In this document: one piece after another, positions 1 through 10,002 of the stretch
How positions within the stretch are numbered: position 1 is the stretch's first letter
How the letters are laid out: each line of letters opens with the position of its first letter
Source: Rhabditophanes sp. KR3021
Lineage: Eukaryota > Nematoda > Chromadorea > Rhabditida > Alloionematidae
Reading direction: 5' to 3'
Assembly (NCBI GenBank): GCA_963281155.1
Contig: CAUJLY010000003.1
Location: forward strand, 5,022,001-5,086,000
DNA length: 64,000 bases
Made by a program: the position numbers and the translations under genes
Notes under the pieces: model-generated
Seen by the model: the letters and a program-made list of their open reading frames with translations, nothing else
Database searches by the model: none
Told to the model about the DNA's origin: nothing

Positions 1-406
1 CTAAAAATATTGACGCGAATAATGCTTACCCGTAAACGTTTTAATTTTTAATGTAAGTGGAAAAGCAGTGAACACATTGGTAAGAAGTACCTTCACTGTT
101 CATCTCGTTATCTCTTGCTTGGAATTTTGGTACATTCATACAGTAGATGTGTATTTTAAATTTCGTTTTAAAATATATATTATTACCTCTTTTTTTGGCA
201 TTTTCATGCTAATTGGATGCTCAAAAACCTTTAAAAAATTATTTAATATTATTTTGTTAATTTTGTGGCCAAATAATGATCAAAGATAATCTTTTGATAA
301 ATCCTAAAAATTCATTTTCGTTCATTTAATTTTCATATAAAAACGCAGTTATTGATAAAGTTTATTTATATTGCTTGCTTATAGGTTTATACATTTATCT
401 TAAAAC
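1..406. other. 5' flank of RPS15, no gene seen
   Basis: AT-rich sequence with no convincing coding exon. A 73-codon open frame at 68-289 has no recognisable domain and is T/A-biased. The stretch just before the RPS15 ATG contains a TTATAG acceptor-like site at about 379-384, which could be a trans-splice or 5'UTR splice acceptor. Confidence 0.5.
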
Positions 407-888
407 ATGGCTGAAGTCGAAAAGAGAAAGAGAACTTTCAAAAAATTCACCTACAGAGGTGTTGATTTAGATCAACTTTTGGACATGAACCGGTAAGTCG
501 TGATGTAAGATATTATATAATTATAGTTAATTATTTCAGCGAGCAATTCGCCAAGCTCCTTACATCTCGTCCTCGCAGAAAGCTTGCTCGTGGTCTTTCC
601 CAAAAGCATACCCGCTTGATTCAACGTATCTTGAAGAGCAAAAAAGAATGTCTTCCCCTCGAAAAGCCAGCTTGTGTTAAGACTCATCTTAGAGATATGA
701 TTATTCTTCCAGAAATGATCGGAGGAGTCGTCGGAATCCACTCCGGAAAAACCTTCAATCAAGTTGAAATCCGTGCCGAGATGGTAGGAAATTACCTTGG
801 AGAATTCTCAATCACCTACAAACCCGTCAAGCACGGAAGACCAGGTATTGGAGCTACTCACTCTTCTCGTTTTATCCCCCTCAAGTAA
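407..888 (+). CDS. rps-15: 40S ribosomal protein S15 (uS19), two exons
   Basis: Encodes the small-subunit ribosomal protein uS19, which sits on the head of the 40S subunit near the decoding centre. Exons are 407-492 and 540-888, joined across a 47-base GTAAGT...TTTCAG intron that splits an Arg codon (CG|C). The start [18 protein letters not shown] is the family N-terminus and there is no in-frame alternative nearby. Diagnostic blocks visible are [17 protein letters not shown], the basic region around [30 protein letters not shown], and the C-terminus [12 protein letters not shown]. Length is about 144 residues, the usual size. An AATAAA lies at 971-976, 83 bases after the stop. It is a housekeeping gene with no operon partner visible; the next gene downstream is unrelated. 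Confidence 0.97.
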
Positions 889-2056
889 ATCTGGAGAATC
901 ATGTTTCTTTGTTAATTTGGTAAACATTTTGACCACTTTTAAAAGGATTATGTTTTTCATTGTTGTTCTAAATAAAGTTAATGTTTGTGTACTCTCTATT
1001 TTGTTTTTACAAATATACCTATATGGAAAAGAATGGGCATTAACTTTGTGTATCAATTTTAAATATTTCTTATGTCATATAATTAAAGTAGCTACAAAAT
1101 GTCTGCCTATGTTTTCCATAATACTATTTAAACTGCATATCATTTGTTAATTATAAAAGATTAAAAATTCGTCTACTCTTATTATATTTGGTGGTAGACA
1201 TCAATTAGCATATAGAACAATTGTCATTTTACTTTTAATACAATACTACACAAATATTTACTTTATTATTTTGATGCCTAATAGCATTAATAATTTACAA
1301 CTTGCAAACTATTAACTAATTATGTAACGTTAATTGTAATACTACAGAAACGAATATATACTATTAAAATGAAATTTAAAATACAATCTATTGAAGAAAA
1401 TATAATTTTTATCAAATTATCATATATTTAGTTAAAAATTAGGAATCCCATTTTCTACCTATATACACAAAAAATAAAAAGTATGAAAGAATTCTGACTG
1501 TGATCTCTTAGATGTTATTGAAGTGCATATATGATAACTAAAGTATATTATATCTTAATACCTACGTGATCCACTTTTTACATATTATATTTAGTAAGAA
1601 CTGTTGCAATAGAAAATCCAGATCATTATCAAAAAGCCAACAACAATTTTTTAAACTATAAAAGACTTTATCAAACAATACTAAAGCTTTAAAAAGATAT
1701 CAAAAAGAAATAGTTGGAATTATTATATAAAGCTTTATATGTAAGATACGAGAATTATATAAAGACTTTTAATAGCAACTTGTTTCATCCTTTTCCAAAT
1801 CTCTAAGAACAATATAAATATACCTAACTAAAGAGTATAAATTTTACCTTATTGTTAGTTGAATCTCTAACTTCATGATAAAATTATTTCCTATTATTAA
1901 ATTCTTATATTGCCAAGGCATGTGGATTTCCCTTGATGTATTGGTTCACGGCGAGTCTACAACACACGGCCACTAGACTATAGGTCACGCCATTCCATGG
2001 GTTGGATACGATGAACGAAACTTTCAAAACTTTTCAAGTAACAAGGTATTCATCAG
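889..2056. other. 3'UTR of RPS15 and AT-rich spacer
   Basis: After the RPS15 poly(A) signal (971-976) there is about 1 kb of A/T-rich sequence with only short random frames. A slightly GC-richer patch at 1915-1995 is not recognisable as a gene or RNA. Confidence 0.5.
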
Positions 2057-2326
2057 ATCATCAAATCATGGTTAGGTTCACTTGCCGTTTGTGCTTTTAT
2101 TGTTTCAATGACTGCTCATGGAGGTTTTGGATGGGGTGGTTCACTAGTTTGGGGATCAAACTATGGTCATGGAGCTGCTGGACAACAATCAAACTTTGCT
2201 AACTACTAATATGGTGGTCAAGGAAACAAAGCTGACTCTACTGCTTATTCCAAAGGATACGGAAATGCTGTCGGTGATGGATACAATTAAGGACATGCTT
2301 CTGGACCATGGGGAAATGCTTGTTAA
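2057..2326 (+). pseudogene. Glycine-rich small secreted protein, broken
   Basis: A frame starting near 2057 reads as a hydrophobic leader (KSWLGSLAVCAFIVSMTAHG) followed by a Gly/Tyr/Asn/Ser-rich tail with repeated GG, YG and GH steps, ending NACstop at 2324-2326. This is the look of a small secreted glycine-rich peptide (cuticular, adhesive or antimicrobial type in nematodes). It is broken: the expected ATG position is ATC, and two TAA codons interrupt the tail where Gln (CAA) would fit. An AATAAA lies shortly after, near 2351. The other genes in the window use TAA as stop, so reassignment is unlikely and decay is the simpler reading. Function unknown; the class is inferred from composition only. 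Confidence 0.5.
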
Positions 2327-2653
2327 TAAATTACTATATTGCTTTTTACACAATAAATTCACTCTTCAAAAATATTTTTGTCGTTTATTTGTACTTACTA
2401 TATGTTTATGTATCATAAATGCAATTAAACTTCTTATGATTATTATTTTGTTTGCATAAACTAGACCGATTATTTATTAAAAACTATTTTTGTCAACATT
2501 TTTATAAATTGCAAACCATTATCAACGATAAATAACTCTAAGTAAGGATTAAAAGATTTATTAAACAATGTTATTTAAACAATTTGAGAAAAACATTACC
2601 GATTTCTTTAGTATTTAAAGCAACTGAATTCAAAAAGATATTAAATCCAAAAA

Positions 2654-2948
2654 ATGATCGGAAAAATTGTAAGTTTTATTCTGTCTATTAAACTTTATAA
2701 TTTAGGTAATTACTTTGGCTGTTGCTTTTTTGATTATTTACACACCAAATTTAAGTGCCTTTGATGAAATATGTAGTGGAAATCTTACCTACAACGAGTG
2801 TGGATCCGCTTGTCCACCAAAATGTGGTAGCCTTGCTTCTGTTCAAATGTGTACAATGCAATGTGTAATTGGATGTTATTGTGGAGGCGAATATGCAACC
2901 ACTCAGGATGGAAGATGTGTTTTGAAAGAAGATTGTCCTAAAAAATAA
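2654..2948 (+). CDS. Secreted TIL-domain (Ascaris-type) protease inhibitor-like protein
   Basis: Two exons, 2654-2668 (MIGKI) and 2706-2948, joined across a 37-base GTAAGT...TTTAG intron, giving 85 residues. The N-terminal 25 or so residues form a hydrophobic signal peptide (VITLAVAFLIIYTPNLSA). The mature part carries ten cysteines spaced as in the trypsin-inhibitor-like (TIL) fold, beginning with CSGNLTYNECGSACPPKC and ending CYCGGEY...GRCVLKEDC. TIL proteins are secreted five-disulfide serine protease inhibitors abundant in nematodes; the reactive-site loop would lie between the fifth and sixth cysteines, but the target protease cannot be read from sequence. A poly(A) signal AATAAA lies about 40 bases past the stop. 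Some TIL domains are not inhibitors, so the inhibitory activity is inferred. Confidence 0.85.
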
Positions 2949-3168
2949 TCATTGTATCAATGTTACAAATTTTGAAAAATTGAAGAATAAAATATTTAAA
3001 AAAAAATACTTTTGTTAAGTTTATTTATTTCTTGTTTAATCATTAATAACAAAATAAAAGTCAAGCGTCTTAGTTTATTTTTGACAGTATTTAGTAGTTA
3101 ATCAGTTGAATCTGGTTAAGTTTTATTTCAAACTCAAAATTGTGCATTATCTACTATTATTTTTTGGA
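2949..3168. other. 3'UTR of TIL gene and spacer
   Basis: Contains the AATAAA of the TIL gene near 2986 followed by an A run; nothing else recognised. Confidence 0.5.
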
Positions 3169-3289
3169 TTTTGCATTCATTTTTTGTTGAAAGCACCTCA
3201 TCCCGTTCGGTCTGAGAAGTGAATCAACTTGGAGCTCCCTTAGTACTTGGGTCGGAGACGTCCTGGGAATCCGTAGTGGTGTAAGCTTT
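3169..3289 (+). pseudogene. 5S rRNA-like sequence, 5' part decayed
   Basis: From about 3186 to 3289 the sequence follows nematode 5S rRNA closely: a CATCCCGT block at 3199, TTAGTACTTGGGTCGGAGACG, and CTGGGAATCC, ending TGGTGTAAGC with a T run as for RNA polymerase III termination. The first 15-17 bases, which should form helix I with the 3' end (something like GCTTACACCA), are instead T-rich and do not pair. The middle also carries several changes. With helix I lost, this is most likely a 5S pseudogene or a truncated copy, not a working rRNA gene. No second copy is seen in the window. Confidence 0.75.
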
Positions 3290-3729
3290 TCTACCTAAAT
3301 TAACTTAAGATTGGCATTATTTTTAATCATGAGATGAACTTACAATTAAGTCACTAAAGTGCCAATTAAAAGTTGTAAATACATGACATTTATGCTAATA
3401 GATTAATATACTTTCGGTATTCAATCTGTTCGTATGAATAGTATCATTTCATAGACTAAGATGCTTAAAATAAGCCAAGTTTATAGCTATTATTAGACCT
3501 GGATTGAAAATGATTCGGAATTATGGAATATTAAAGATCTTCATAGTGTGCACTTGATTTATATGCCTTGCTACTTTTAATATTAGTTTGTTTAATTAAA
3601 TTTAATAAAAAATTTTATTTTTAAAACTTAGCTCGTTATATTAAATGCTCATTATATTATGCACTATCAATTATCTACATAAACTTTATTTGCCGGTTAT
3701 CATTAAATATAAAGAAAATACAAAAGTAT
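3290..3729. other. AT-rich spacer
   Basis: Nothing recognised between the 5S-like sequence and the broken locus on the minus strand. Confidence 0.5.
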
Positions 3730-5127
3730 ATTTGATTGACGTTAATACATATATCATTAATAGAATTAGTTATCCTTCTAGATCGTTCATTATATCTCCT
3801 AGACATTGATATCCCTCTCCGTCAATATCTTCCATTTCATCCGAATTTCCTTTGCCAGTTTTACCATTCCTTTTACTTTCTATCCTTTTTCATCTTTTCA
3901 TTCTTCTTTGCATCTTTAGATGTTTTGCCATTCTTGACGTCAACACTTCCAGTCTGTACAGTATCATTCTTCGTAACACGAAGGGAGTTCTTGACGTCTG
4001 CCTTGTGGAAAGGTATATGCACCAATGTTGTAACAGGCCATTAAAAGAGATTCTGGTATCATATTCACTCTTAGTTGAGCAAGCGGGTTTGGGATAAGCA
4101 CTTCCAATCCTTGGTTTGGCATTCTCCTTTGACAACGGAACAAGTGTGATCGATTTCACCTTATTACCTTTAATAGAATTTTGCACTTTAAAAACTTGGA
4201 ATGGTTTTGGATTGGCTTTCTTAACACTCGTTCCCACTTCTTCTACAACACTTGTAACAGTTGTTGTTTCTCCATCAGCAGCTTTTTTCTTTTTAAGCAT
4301 TAAAACACTCTCCATTGCTCCATTCTTAACACCGATCGTCTTCTTACCATTAATATCCTTTGCGATAGAGTAATGTTCAGGTCCGCCATTATTCATCCAT
4401 TCAAAGATTGACTTGGCTTTCACATTTAGGATCTGTTTGGCTTCTAATTCAGCATCTACACCATACTTGCTCTTGACATTATTTTTAATTTTAGACCAGC
4501 AAGTTCTTCTATTCTTAGTATTTATGGAAGAAATTTGAATATTAGGATCTTCAAAAGGATGTTCCCCTTCCATCAAGAACCATTTAAGTCTAACTTGTTT
4601 AATTCTTCAAAGGGTAGTAAACAAATTCTATTGATGGCTTGAACTTCTGCATATTCTGAATCATAACATGGTTAGTATTCAGATAAGCCCATGTCTTATA
4701 TCCATTATATCCGATTCGTTTCAACTAAATTATTAAGAAAACTTTGAATAAACAATATCTAAAACTCACGATAGCTATTTCCGAGTACTACTTTTCCAAG
4801 TAATCCAAGTTGTTGCTGAGCTGCATGTGCTTCGATACCAAAAACGTTGTTATTGTCACGGGTGCCAAATCCATACCAGTAAATCGTACCTTTAGCACTA
4901 AACAAAGGCAATTCAAGCTTCTCAGTTTCCCTTAAGTAGTCAGTTTTGCAAGATCTATCATGCAATGAGGCAATAATATCACCAGTAGTTGGTTGAGCAA
5001 TACATACAGGGTTCATATTCAAGTAATAAACATCCTTCGGATGTAATTCCCCGAAATTTGGGTAAGATGGTGGCTTCGCAAAGTTGAACTTATTAGACCG
5101 AGTATGAGTTGGTAATGTTGAGTGCAT
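3730..5127 (-). pseudogene. Unrecognised multi-exon or frameshifted protein gene
   Basis: The first piece (5127 to about 4767) opens with MHSTLPTHTRSNKFNF and runs 121 codons; it contains a Trp/Tyr/Gly patch IYWYGFGTRDNNNVFGIEAH. A GTGAGT donor lies at 4767. A second patch about 4735-4608 reads RIGYNGYKTWAYLNTNHVM in a different phase, and a third from about 4590 to 3890 contains SIFEWMNNGGPEHYSIAKD followed by a Lys-rich stretch. Near 4060 the coding signal shifts frame again into a Lys/Asp-rich tail (VKNGKTSKDAKKNEKMK). I could not find GT-AG joins that keep one frame throughout, so this is either a decayed gene or one with an unusual structure. I recognise no family; a viral or transposon origin is possible but unsupported. 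Base composition is richer in GC than the flanks, as for real coding sequence. Confidence 0.45.
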
Positions 5128-6611
5128 GATGGCAAAATATGAATGGTATCAAGCTTATATTTTGTCTCTTTAAAACAATCCGCATGTTATATATTTTAAT
5201 TCAGATTTCATTTAATATTCAAAAATCTACATATTTAGTTTTTTGTCTAACAAACAAATCTGTTTATTCGAACTTTTACACCAAAAAAAGATTTACTAAA
5301 TAATTCCTGTATACTTATACCATTTAAATTTGATTAATCATATTAGAGGATATTGTGCAATACAATGCACAAAATACCATCCACAATAAATATTGAAACA
5401 TTACACGACATTTTATAAGCATTCTAAAACATTCCAAAGATTCTAACAACATTAATTACTTAAATCATTTTTCTAAAAAACAAATCAACATACAAAGAAA
5501 CATTATAATAATATTAATAAACTACTAGCAATAGATAAGTTAACTGATCCCAGGACGAACAGTTTCCTTGCCGGGGCTTTATTCTGCAACCAGTAATTCA
5601 GGTAAAGGTTAGGGAGTTTTCAACCTGCTCAATATGCCTAGTAGGACTTCGAACAATTTTAGTAAATTGAGCCTTCTTACAAAGATCAACGTCTATAAAT
5701 AAAATAGGAGGATAAAATCTGTAATACCTATCCTCAATATCAACAGAAAGTAAGAATGTACAAAACAGTTAAAGTTCGAAGCAAATAAAAATTACTCGTA
5801 GTGTGAAGTAAATATTATCATTGATTTTTTATAAAAGCTATAAGAGGGCGATTGGAATTCGATTTATAATACGGACTAATCAACATTCTTCTTCTGTCAT
5901 TTAATGAAATATACTAAGGATTTTGATTCTATTTGATCTCAACTAAAAAATATAATACGATATAGTTAAAATTGATAATATGGGCGTGTGTAATACTTTT
6001 TCAATTTCACAATAAATGTTTATATAATCAAAACCAAGGTTATAAACACAAATTGACAAAAACTTACCACAAATTATTTAAATAAGAGTTTGATCAATCT
6101 GTTTAAAAACAAAGATGTTTTGGCAGGGAAATGGTTGGTAATTGCACAAATGTATTCGTGTAAAAGAACAAGGACAGACAAAATTACGAATATTTTGTTG
6201 AATATTCATTTTAATTGCCAATGATTGATTGGCCTTTGTTCAATTCCTTTTGTAAATAAAATGTCAAGTCTCGCTTAATTATCGTTCAATAGGATTCATT
6301 ACTACCAATAAAAGAATATTTGGATAATTTATATCCTGTAACATGTTTGCAGCACAACGGGTGGCTGCGAAGTATGCTTAAATAGTTTTGTTTGTTGAAT
6401 ATTAATAAATAATAGTAAAGAAGTAATTTGTTTTATTTCTATAACTATTTTTTTATATTTGTATAACAGTGGTTGATTAAAGTTTAATATGTTTCAACAG
6501 CTTTTTTAGATAGCTTGGTCAGCTGAAATAAATAAAAAAAGTTACATGAATACTTAAACAAATATAAACTTAAATCTATAAATATGCTCGGCTTCCTAAA
6601 GTTATCAAATC
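5128..6611. other. Intergenic, no gene seen
   Basis: AT-rich. One GC-richer patch at 5546-5700 could be a fragment of a former exon on the minus strand but has no frame longer than about 40 codons and no recognisable domain. Confidence 0.4.
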
Positions 6612-7085
6612 ATGAAGTTTACTAGTATTTTACTGATATTTATGTTTTGCATTGGTTATGTAGCCTCAAGAAATCCCTGGGAGGTGGATGGATGGTGGGA
6701 TTTAGAAGATGGGCAGAATTCATGTGATGACATTGGAGTCGATTGTTGGTGCAAAAAGGCTTTATGTAATAACAGAGAATACAGATATGTGATGAGAAGC
6801 ACTTGTAGGAGAAGTTGTGGCGGATGCGTTGATTGGGATAATGAGAATGGAACAGGTGAAGGAAATGGCAATGGCAATGGAGGTATTGGAAATGGTGGTA
6901 TTGGAAACAAGGATGTAAATTCCGAAACTAATTCCAATTCTGGTACAAATAACACAATTATTAGTGTTACAATTTGCAAGGATAAAGCTACTGATTGTGC
7001 AAGTAAGAAAAGTTTATGCAAAAATAACGCATATAAAAATGTATTGAAAACAAATTGCTTTAAAACATGTGCTTATTGTACGTAA
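6612..7085 (+). CDS. Secreted protein with two ShKT domains
   Basis: A single-exon 157-residue protein. Residues 1-19 (MKFTSILLIFMFCIGYVAS) are a classic signal peptide. Two ShKT-type six-cysteine modules follow: residues about 37-74 (starting CDDIGVDCWCKKALC and closing CRRSCGGC) and residues about 119-156 (starting CKDKATDCASKKSLC and closing CFKTCAYC). They are separated by a low-complexity Gly/Asn/Ser/Thr linker (GNGNGNGGIGNGGIGN). ShKT modules in nematodes occur in secreted proteases, peroxidases and stand-alone proteins; some bind potassium channels, but nothing here shows such an activity. Exported, probably extracellular. The intact frame, signal peptide and complete cysteine sets make it a real gene; its role is not inferable. 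Confidence 0.88.
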   Translation: MKFTSILLIFMFCIGYVASRNPWEVDGWWDLEDGQNSCDDIGVDCWCKKALCNNREYRYVMRSTCRRSCGGCVDWDNENGTGEGNGNGNGGIGNGGIGNKDVNSETNSNSGTNNTIISVTICKDKATDCASKKSLCKNNAYKNVLKTNCFKTCAYCT

Positions 7086-8052
7086 ATTATTTAATCAATT
7101 CGTTTCATATGTTCGCTCATCAATCCTTTGGAATATTTCACAGTTTTATTTTTTAATTCCATTGTAGAATTTTCATCAACAATAAAAATACTTTTTAGAT
7201 CTAAAAAAGACAGCTCATCGGAGTCGGTGTATAATCATTAAAATACAGCTATTCCTAATTCAGTATTTTTAAACTTTTATCTGCTGAAACTTTTAAGTAT
7301 CTTTCAGTTTGATCAATTAATTACTAATTAGAACTTAGTTCTAAAGCAGATAAGACTTAACTTTCCATCTTTATTATTCCGATTAGTAAAAACAGTGGCT
7401 TATTGTTTATAGCGTCGATTTTTCCAAAATTAGAAAATAAGTAATCGCTAGCTGAAAGTTGGTCTAAATTTAAAAACATTACTGCAATTAAAACTGAATA
7501 GTCAACTTCAATAAAAGTAAAGGTGGATAGTTGCAACATCAAGACTTTCTGTCACGTACGGTATGAAACAATTAGAAAAGTATGCTAGAGGATTTCCTTG
7601 TTAAGAAGGAGATACAAATAAACTATTTCTCAATTCCAAGTCCTGAGTATTCGTCTCTGTAACACGGATTCGATTGATATCAAATTTTATCTCCGTCATA
7701 GATATTCCTATTTTAATAAACTTTTTTGAACTTGTAATTGTGTTATTTGGATTAAGTATAAAAATAAACTATGATTGAATCTGTTTTAAGCTGTAATTGT
7801 GTTATTTGGATTAAGTATAAAAATAAACTATGATTGAATCTGTTTTAAGCTGTAATTGTGTTATTTTGATAGCGTATAAAAATAAATTATGATTGAATAT
7901 CTTGTAAGCAAGACATTTAACTCTTTTTTATTAGAAAATTATTAAGATAAATGGTAATTAACATTCTTTATATAAGATAAAATGAATTTAAACAAGAATT
8001 TATTGGGGAACAAAAAAATTCCGTAACAATTAACAAAGATTACACCATTTGT
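7086..8052. other. Spacer between convergent ShKT and RPS19 genes
   Basis: Holds the tandem repeat at 7734-7910 and a minus-strand AATAAA at 7999-8004 that suits RPS19. A 61-codon minus frame at 7357-7542 has no domain and is not called. Confidence 0.5.
7734..7910. repeat. 59-bp tandem repeat, three copies
   Basis: Units start at about 7734, 7793 and 7852 with GTAATTGTGTTATTTGGATT; copies 1 and 2 are identical over 59 bases and copy 3 is diverged. Each contains TATAAAAATAAA. It lies about 150 bases beyond the 3' end of RPS19. Confidence 0.9.
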
Positions 8053-8540
8053 TTATTCGCTGCTTTTTCCATTGCGCATTTGAGAGGCAATTCTGTCCAA
8101 ATCTTTGCGTCCCTGAAAGTAATTAATTAAGACAAAATCAAAATTAGTTAATAACTTACTTGGGCACTAAGAATACGTCCACCGACAGAGCTTTTTTCAA
8201 CCCATTTAATGGCTTCAAGAGTTTGGAGAGCCTTTCTGATGTTTCCACCAGCAGCAGATTGGAAATGACGGGCGATGACTCCACGACGTTTGTTTCCTCC
8301 GTAAGATCTCTTGAGGGCTCCGACTCCTACACCTGGTTTGACGTAAAGTCTTCTGGCCAAAGAAGCGGCTCTGATAAAATACCAGTCAGCATCCATTGGT
8401 GCAAGTTCCTTGGCTCTTCCGAGCTTGATTAAATCAACATTTTCTGGAACCTTGACCTTTCCCAATTTCTTCAAGAAAGCAGCAGTTTGCTTAACAAGTT
8501 CGGATTGATCAACATCAATAGCTAAAGTTGGGGCACCCAT
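8053..8540 (-). CDS. rps-19: 40S ribosomal protein S19 (eS19), two exons
   Basis: Encodes the small-subunit ribosomal protein eS19, needed for 18S rRNA 3'-end processing and located in the 40S head. Exon 1 is 8540-8160 and exon 2 is 8112-8053, joined at Q|G by a 47-base GTAAGT...TTTCAG intron. I start at ATG 8538-8540 ([18 protein letters not shown]) because eS19 begins here; the open frame continues seven codons upstream, but an acceptor-like TTTCAG lies between, consistent with trans-splicing directly before the start. Family signatures: [46 protein letters not shown], and the C-terminus [12 protein letters not shown]. About 146 residues, normal length. AATAAA at 7999-8004 on this strand. 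Confidence 0.97.
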
Positions 8541-10002
8541 TATTCTGAAATTAACCTGCAAACTTTAATTTAAGCAAAAACGTTCAATTTTTAAACAGAA
8601 AAAGGTAAAAAATATTCAAAATAATATTACGAGACAAAATAAGTATCGAAAAATTAAAATAATCGCTCTAATTTAACGAATTTTACAAAAAAAGAGCTTC
8701 AATTTTAAATTTGAAGCAAATGTGTTGGAATATCGTACAAAATGGGATTGGAGTAAACATCTTGTCAAGATGGTCTTTGGAAAAACGCATCTTACTCTTC
8801 GTGTCAAAATATTTTAGTTGGGCATTTTTAGTTTATTTGTCATGCAATACTTAATCAGGATGTTGATTAACCTCCGTTTACCGGTAATGTTTATCTTATT
8901 TTATTCGAACTTGATAGGAGTATTATATTTCTACTCTTTTAACACAGATTCTTCATAAGTTACATAATCACTGTAGTAGCTAATGAATGAATAAAAACAA
9001 TTTAATCAAATTATAAACTTAATCTAACAGAAGTTGCACACAATCAAAATAACAATAAGTATAAATTATTCAGCAATAGTACAGACGTTAACACACATTT
9101 TTGACAAACATTTTCATTCTTTGGCAAAAACTATGCTTATGTGATTGAGCAACCATGAAATATATGATTTGACGGAAGCCTGATAATTACTTGCTAATTA
9201 TATTTGTCGCAAAGATTTTCGTTAGCCTGTTATGTGCAATAATCTTCACCGCAATCCAGTGACATGTAATTGCCATAAACTAGATGGCTGTATTATAAAA
9301 TGAACATAGTGCTTTTTAATATTTTCAGATTGCATAATAGCATGTCTATGTACTTCATATTCCAGCAGCCCGAAATCGTCTTTACCCACGTAGTATCACC
9401 AATTGTATTTTCTGAAAAATTGCGTTTTAACCCATCACTGCAAATCAAAAGAACTTGTAAAAGGCATGTTATACGTAATATGATTACATTTGAACAAAGA
9501 ACAATTATAGGTACATAAACATTTCCAATTTGTAAATATCAGTTGCTTTGAATCTGAGATTTATAAGCTTAATATGAAGCTGGCTTTATAGTTTTTATGC
9601 ATAATTAGAGATATTTAATAAATATTGTATTATTGAAGTTTACCAATTCATTTACTTCTTTATTATTTAAAATTAATTAACTTCTTCTATCGAAATATTA
9701 TCTAAATATGATTGTTCTCTTTCTGGTGACACTTTAAACAATTATTGTGCAGAAATATTTACAATTACAAATTTTTATTGACAAATAATATGTTTCAAAA
9801 TAAAGGTGATAAGCTTTACTTTAAAATCTCTAGATAAAAATATAAGTGGGTTGTGGTTAAATATGTTTGTTTTTCAAGTCGGCGTGGTTACAAAAAATAA
9901 GCTAAATATTATCAGAGTAGAACATTACAGATATTAGCTTCCTCATCTCCATAACTATTTTTTATTCAAAGTGACAATCTTCTATTTCTTATACATATAC
10001 TT
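8541..10002. other. Intergenic, no gene seen
   Basis: AT-rich; the longest frame (9300-9518, plus) has no recognisable domain and poor codon character. Confidence 0.5.

Noticed and set aside
472..762. Minus-strand frame opposite RPS15
   Set aside because: Shadow of a conserved ribosomal protein exon.
2057..2326. TAA recoded as Gln in the glycine-rich gene
   Set aside because: RPS15, RPS19, SNAP-29, LUC7L and others all end at TAA at the expected family C-terminus, so the code is standard; a pseudogene is simpler.
6656..7021. Long minus-strand frame opposite the ShKT gene
   Set aside because: Mirror of the Gly/Asn-rich linker and cysteine-rich exon; the plus strand has a signal peptide and complete cysteine pattern.
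9300..9518. 72-codon plus frame in the RPS19/V-ATPase spacer
   Set aside because: No domain, no splice or promoter context, AT-driven composition.
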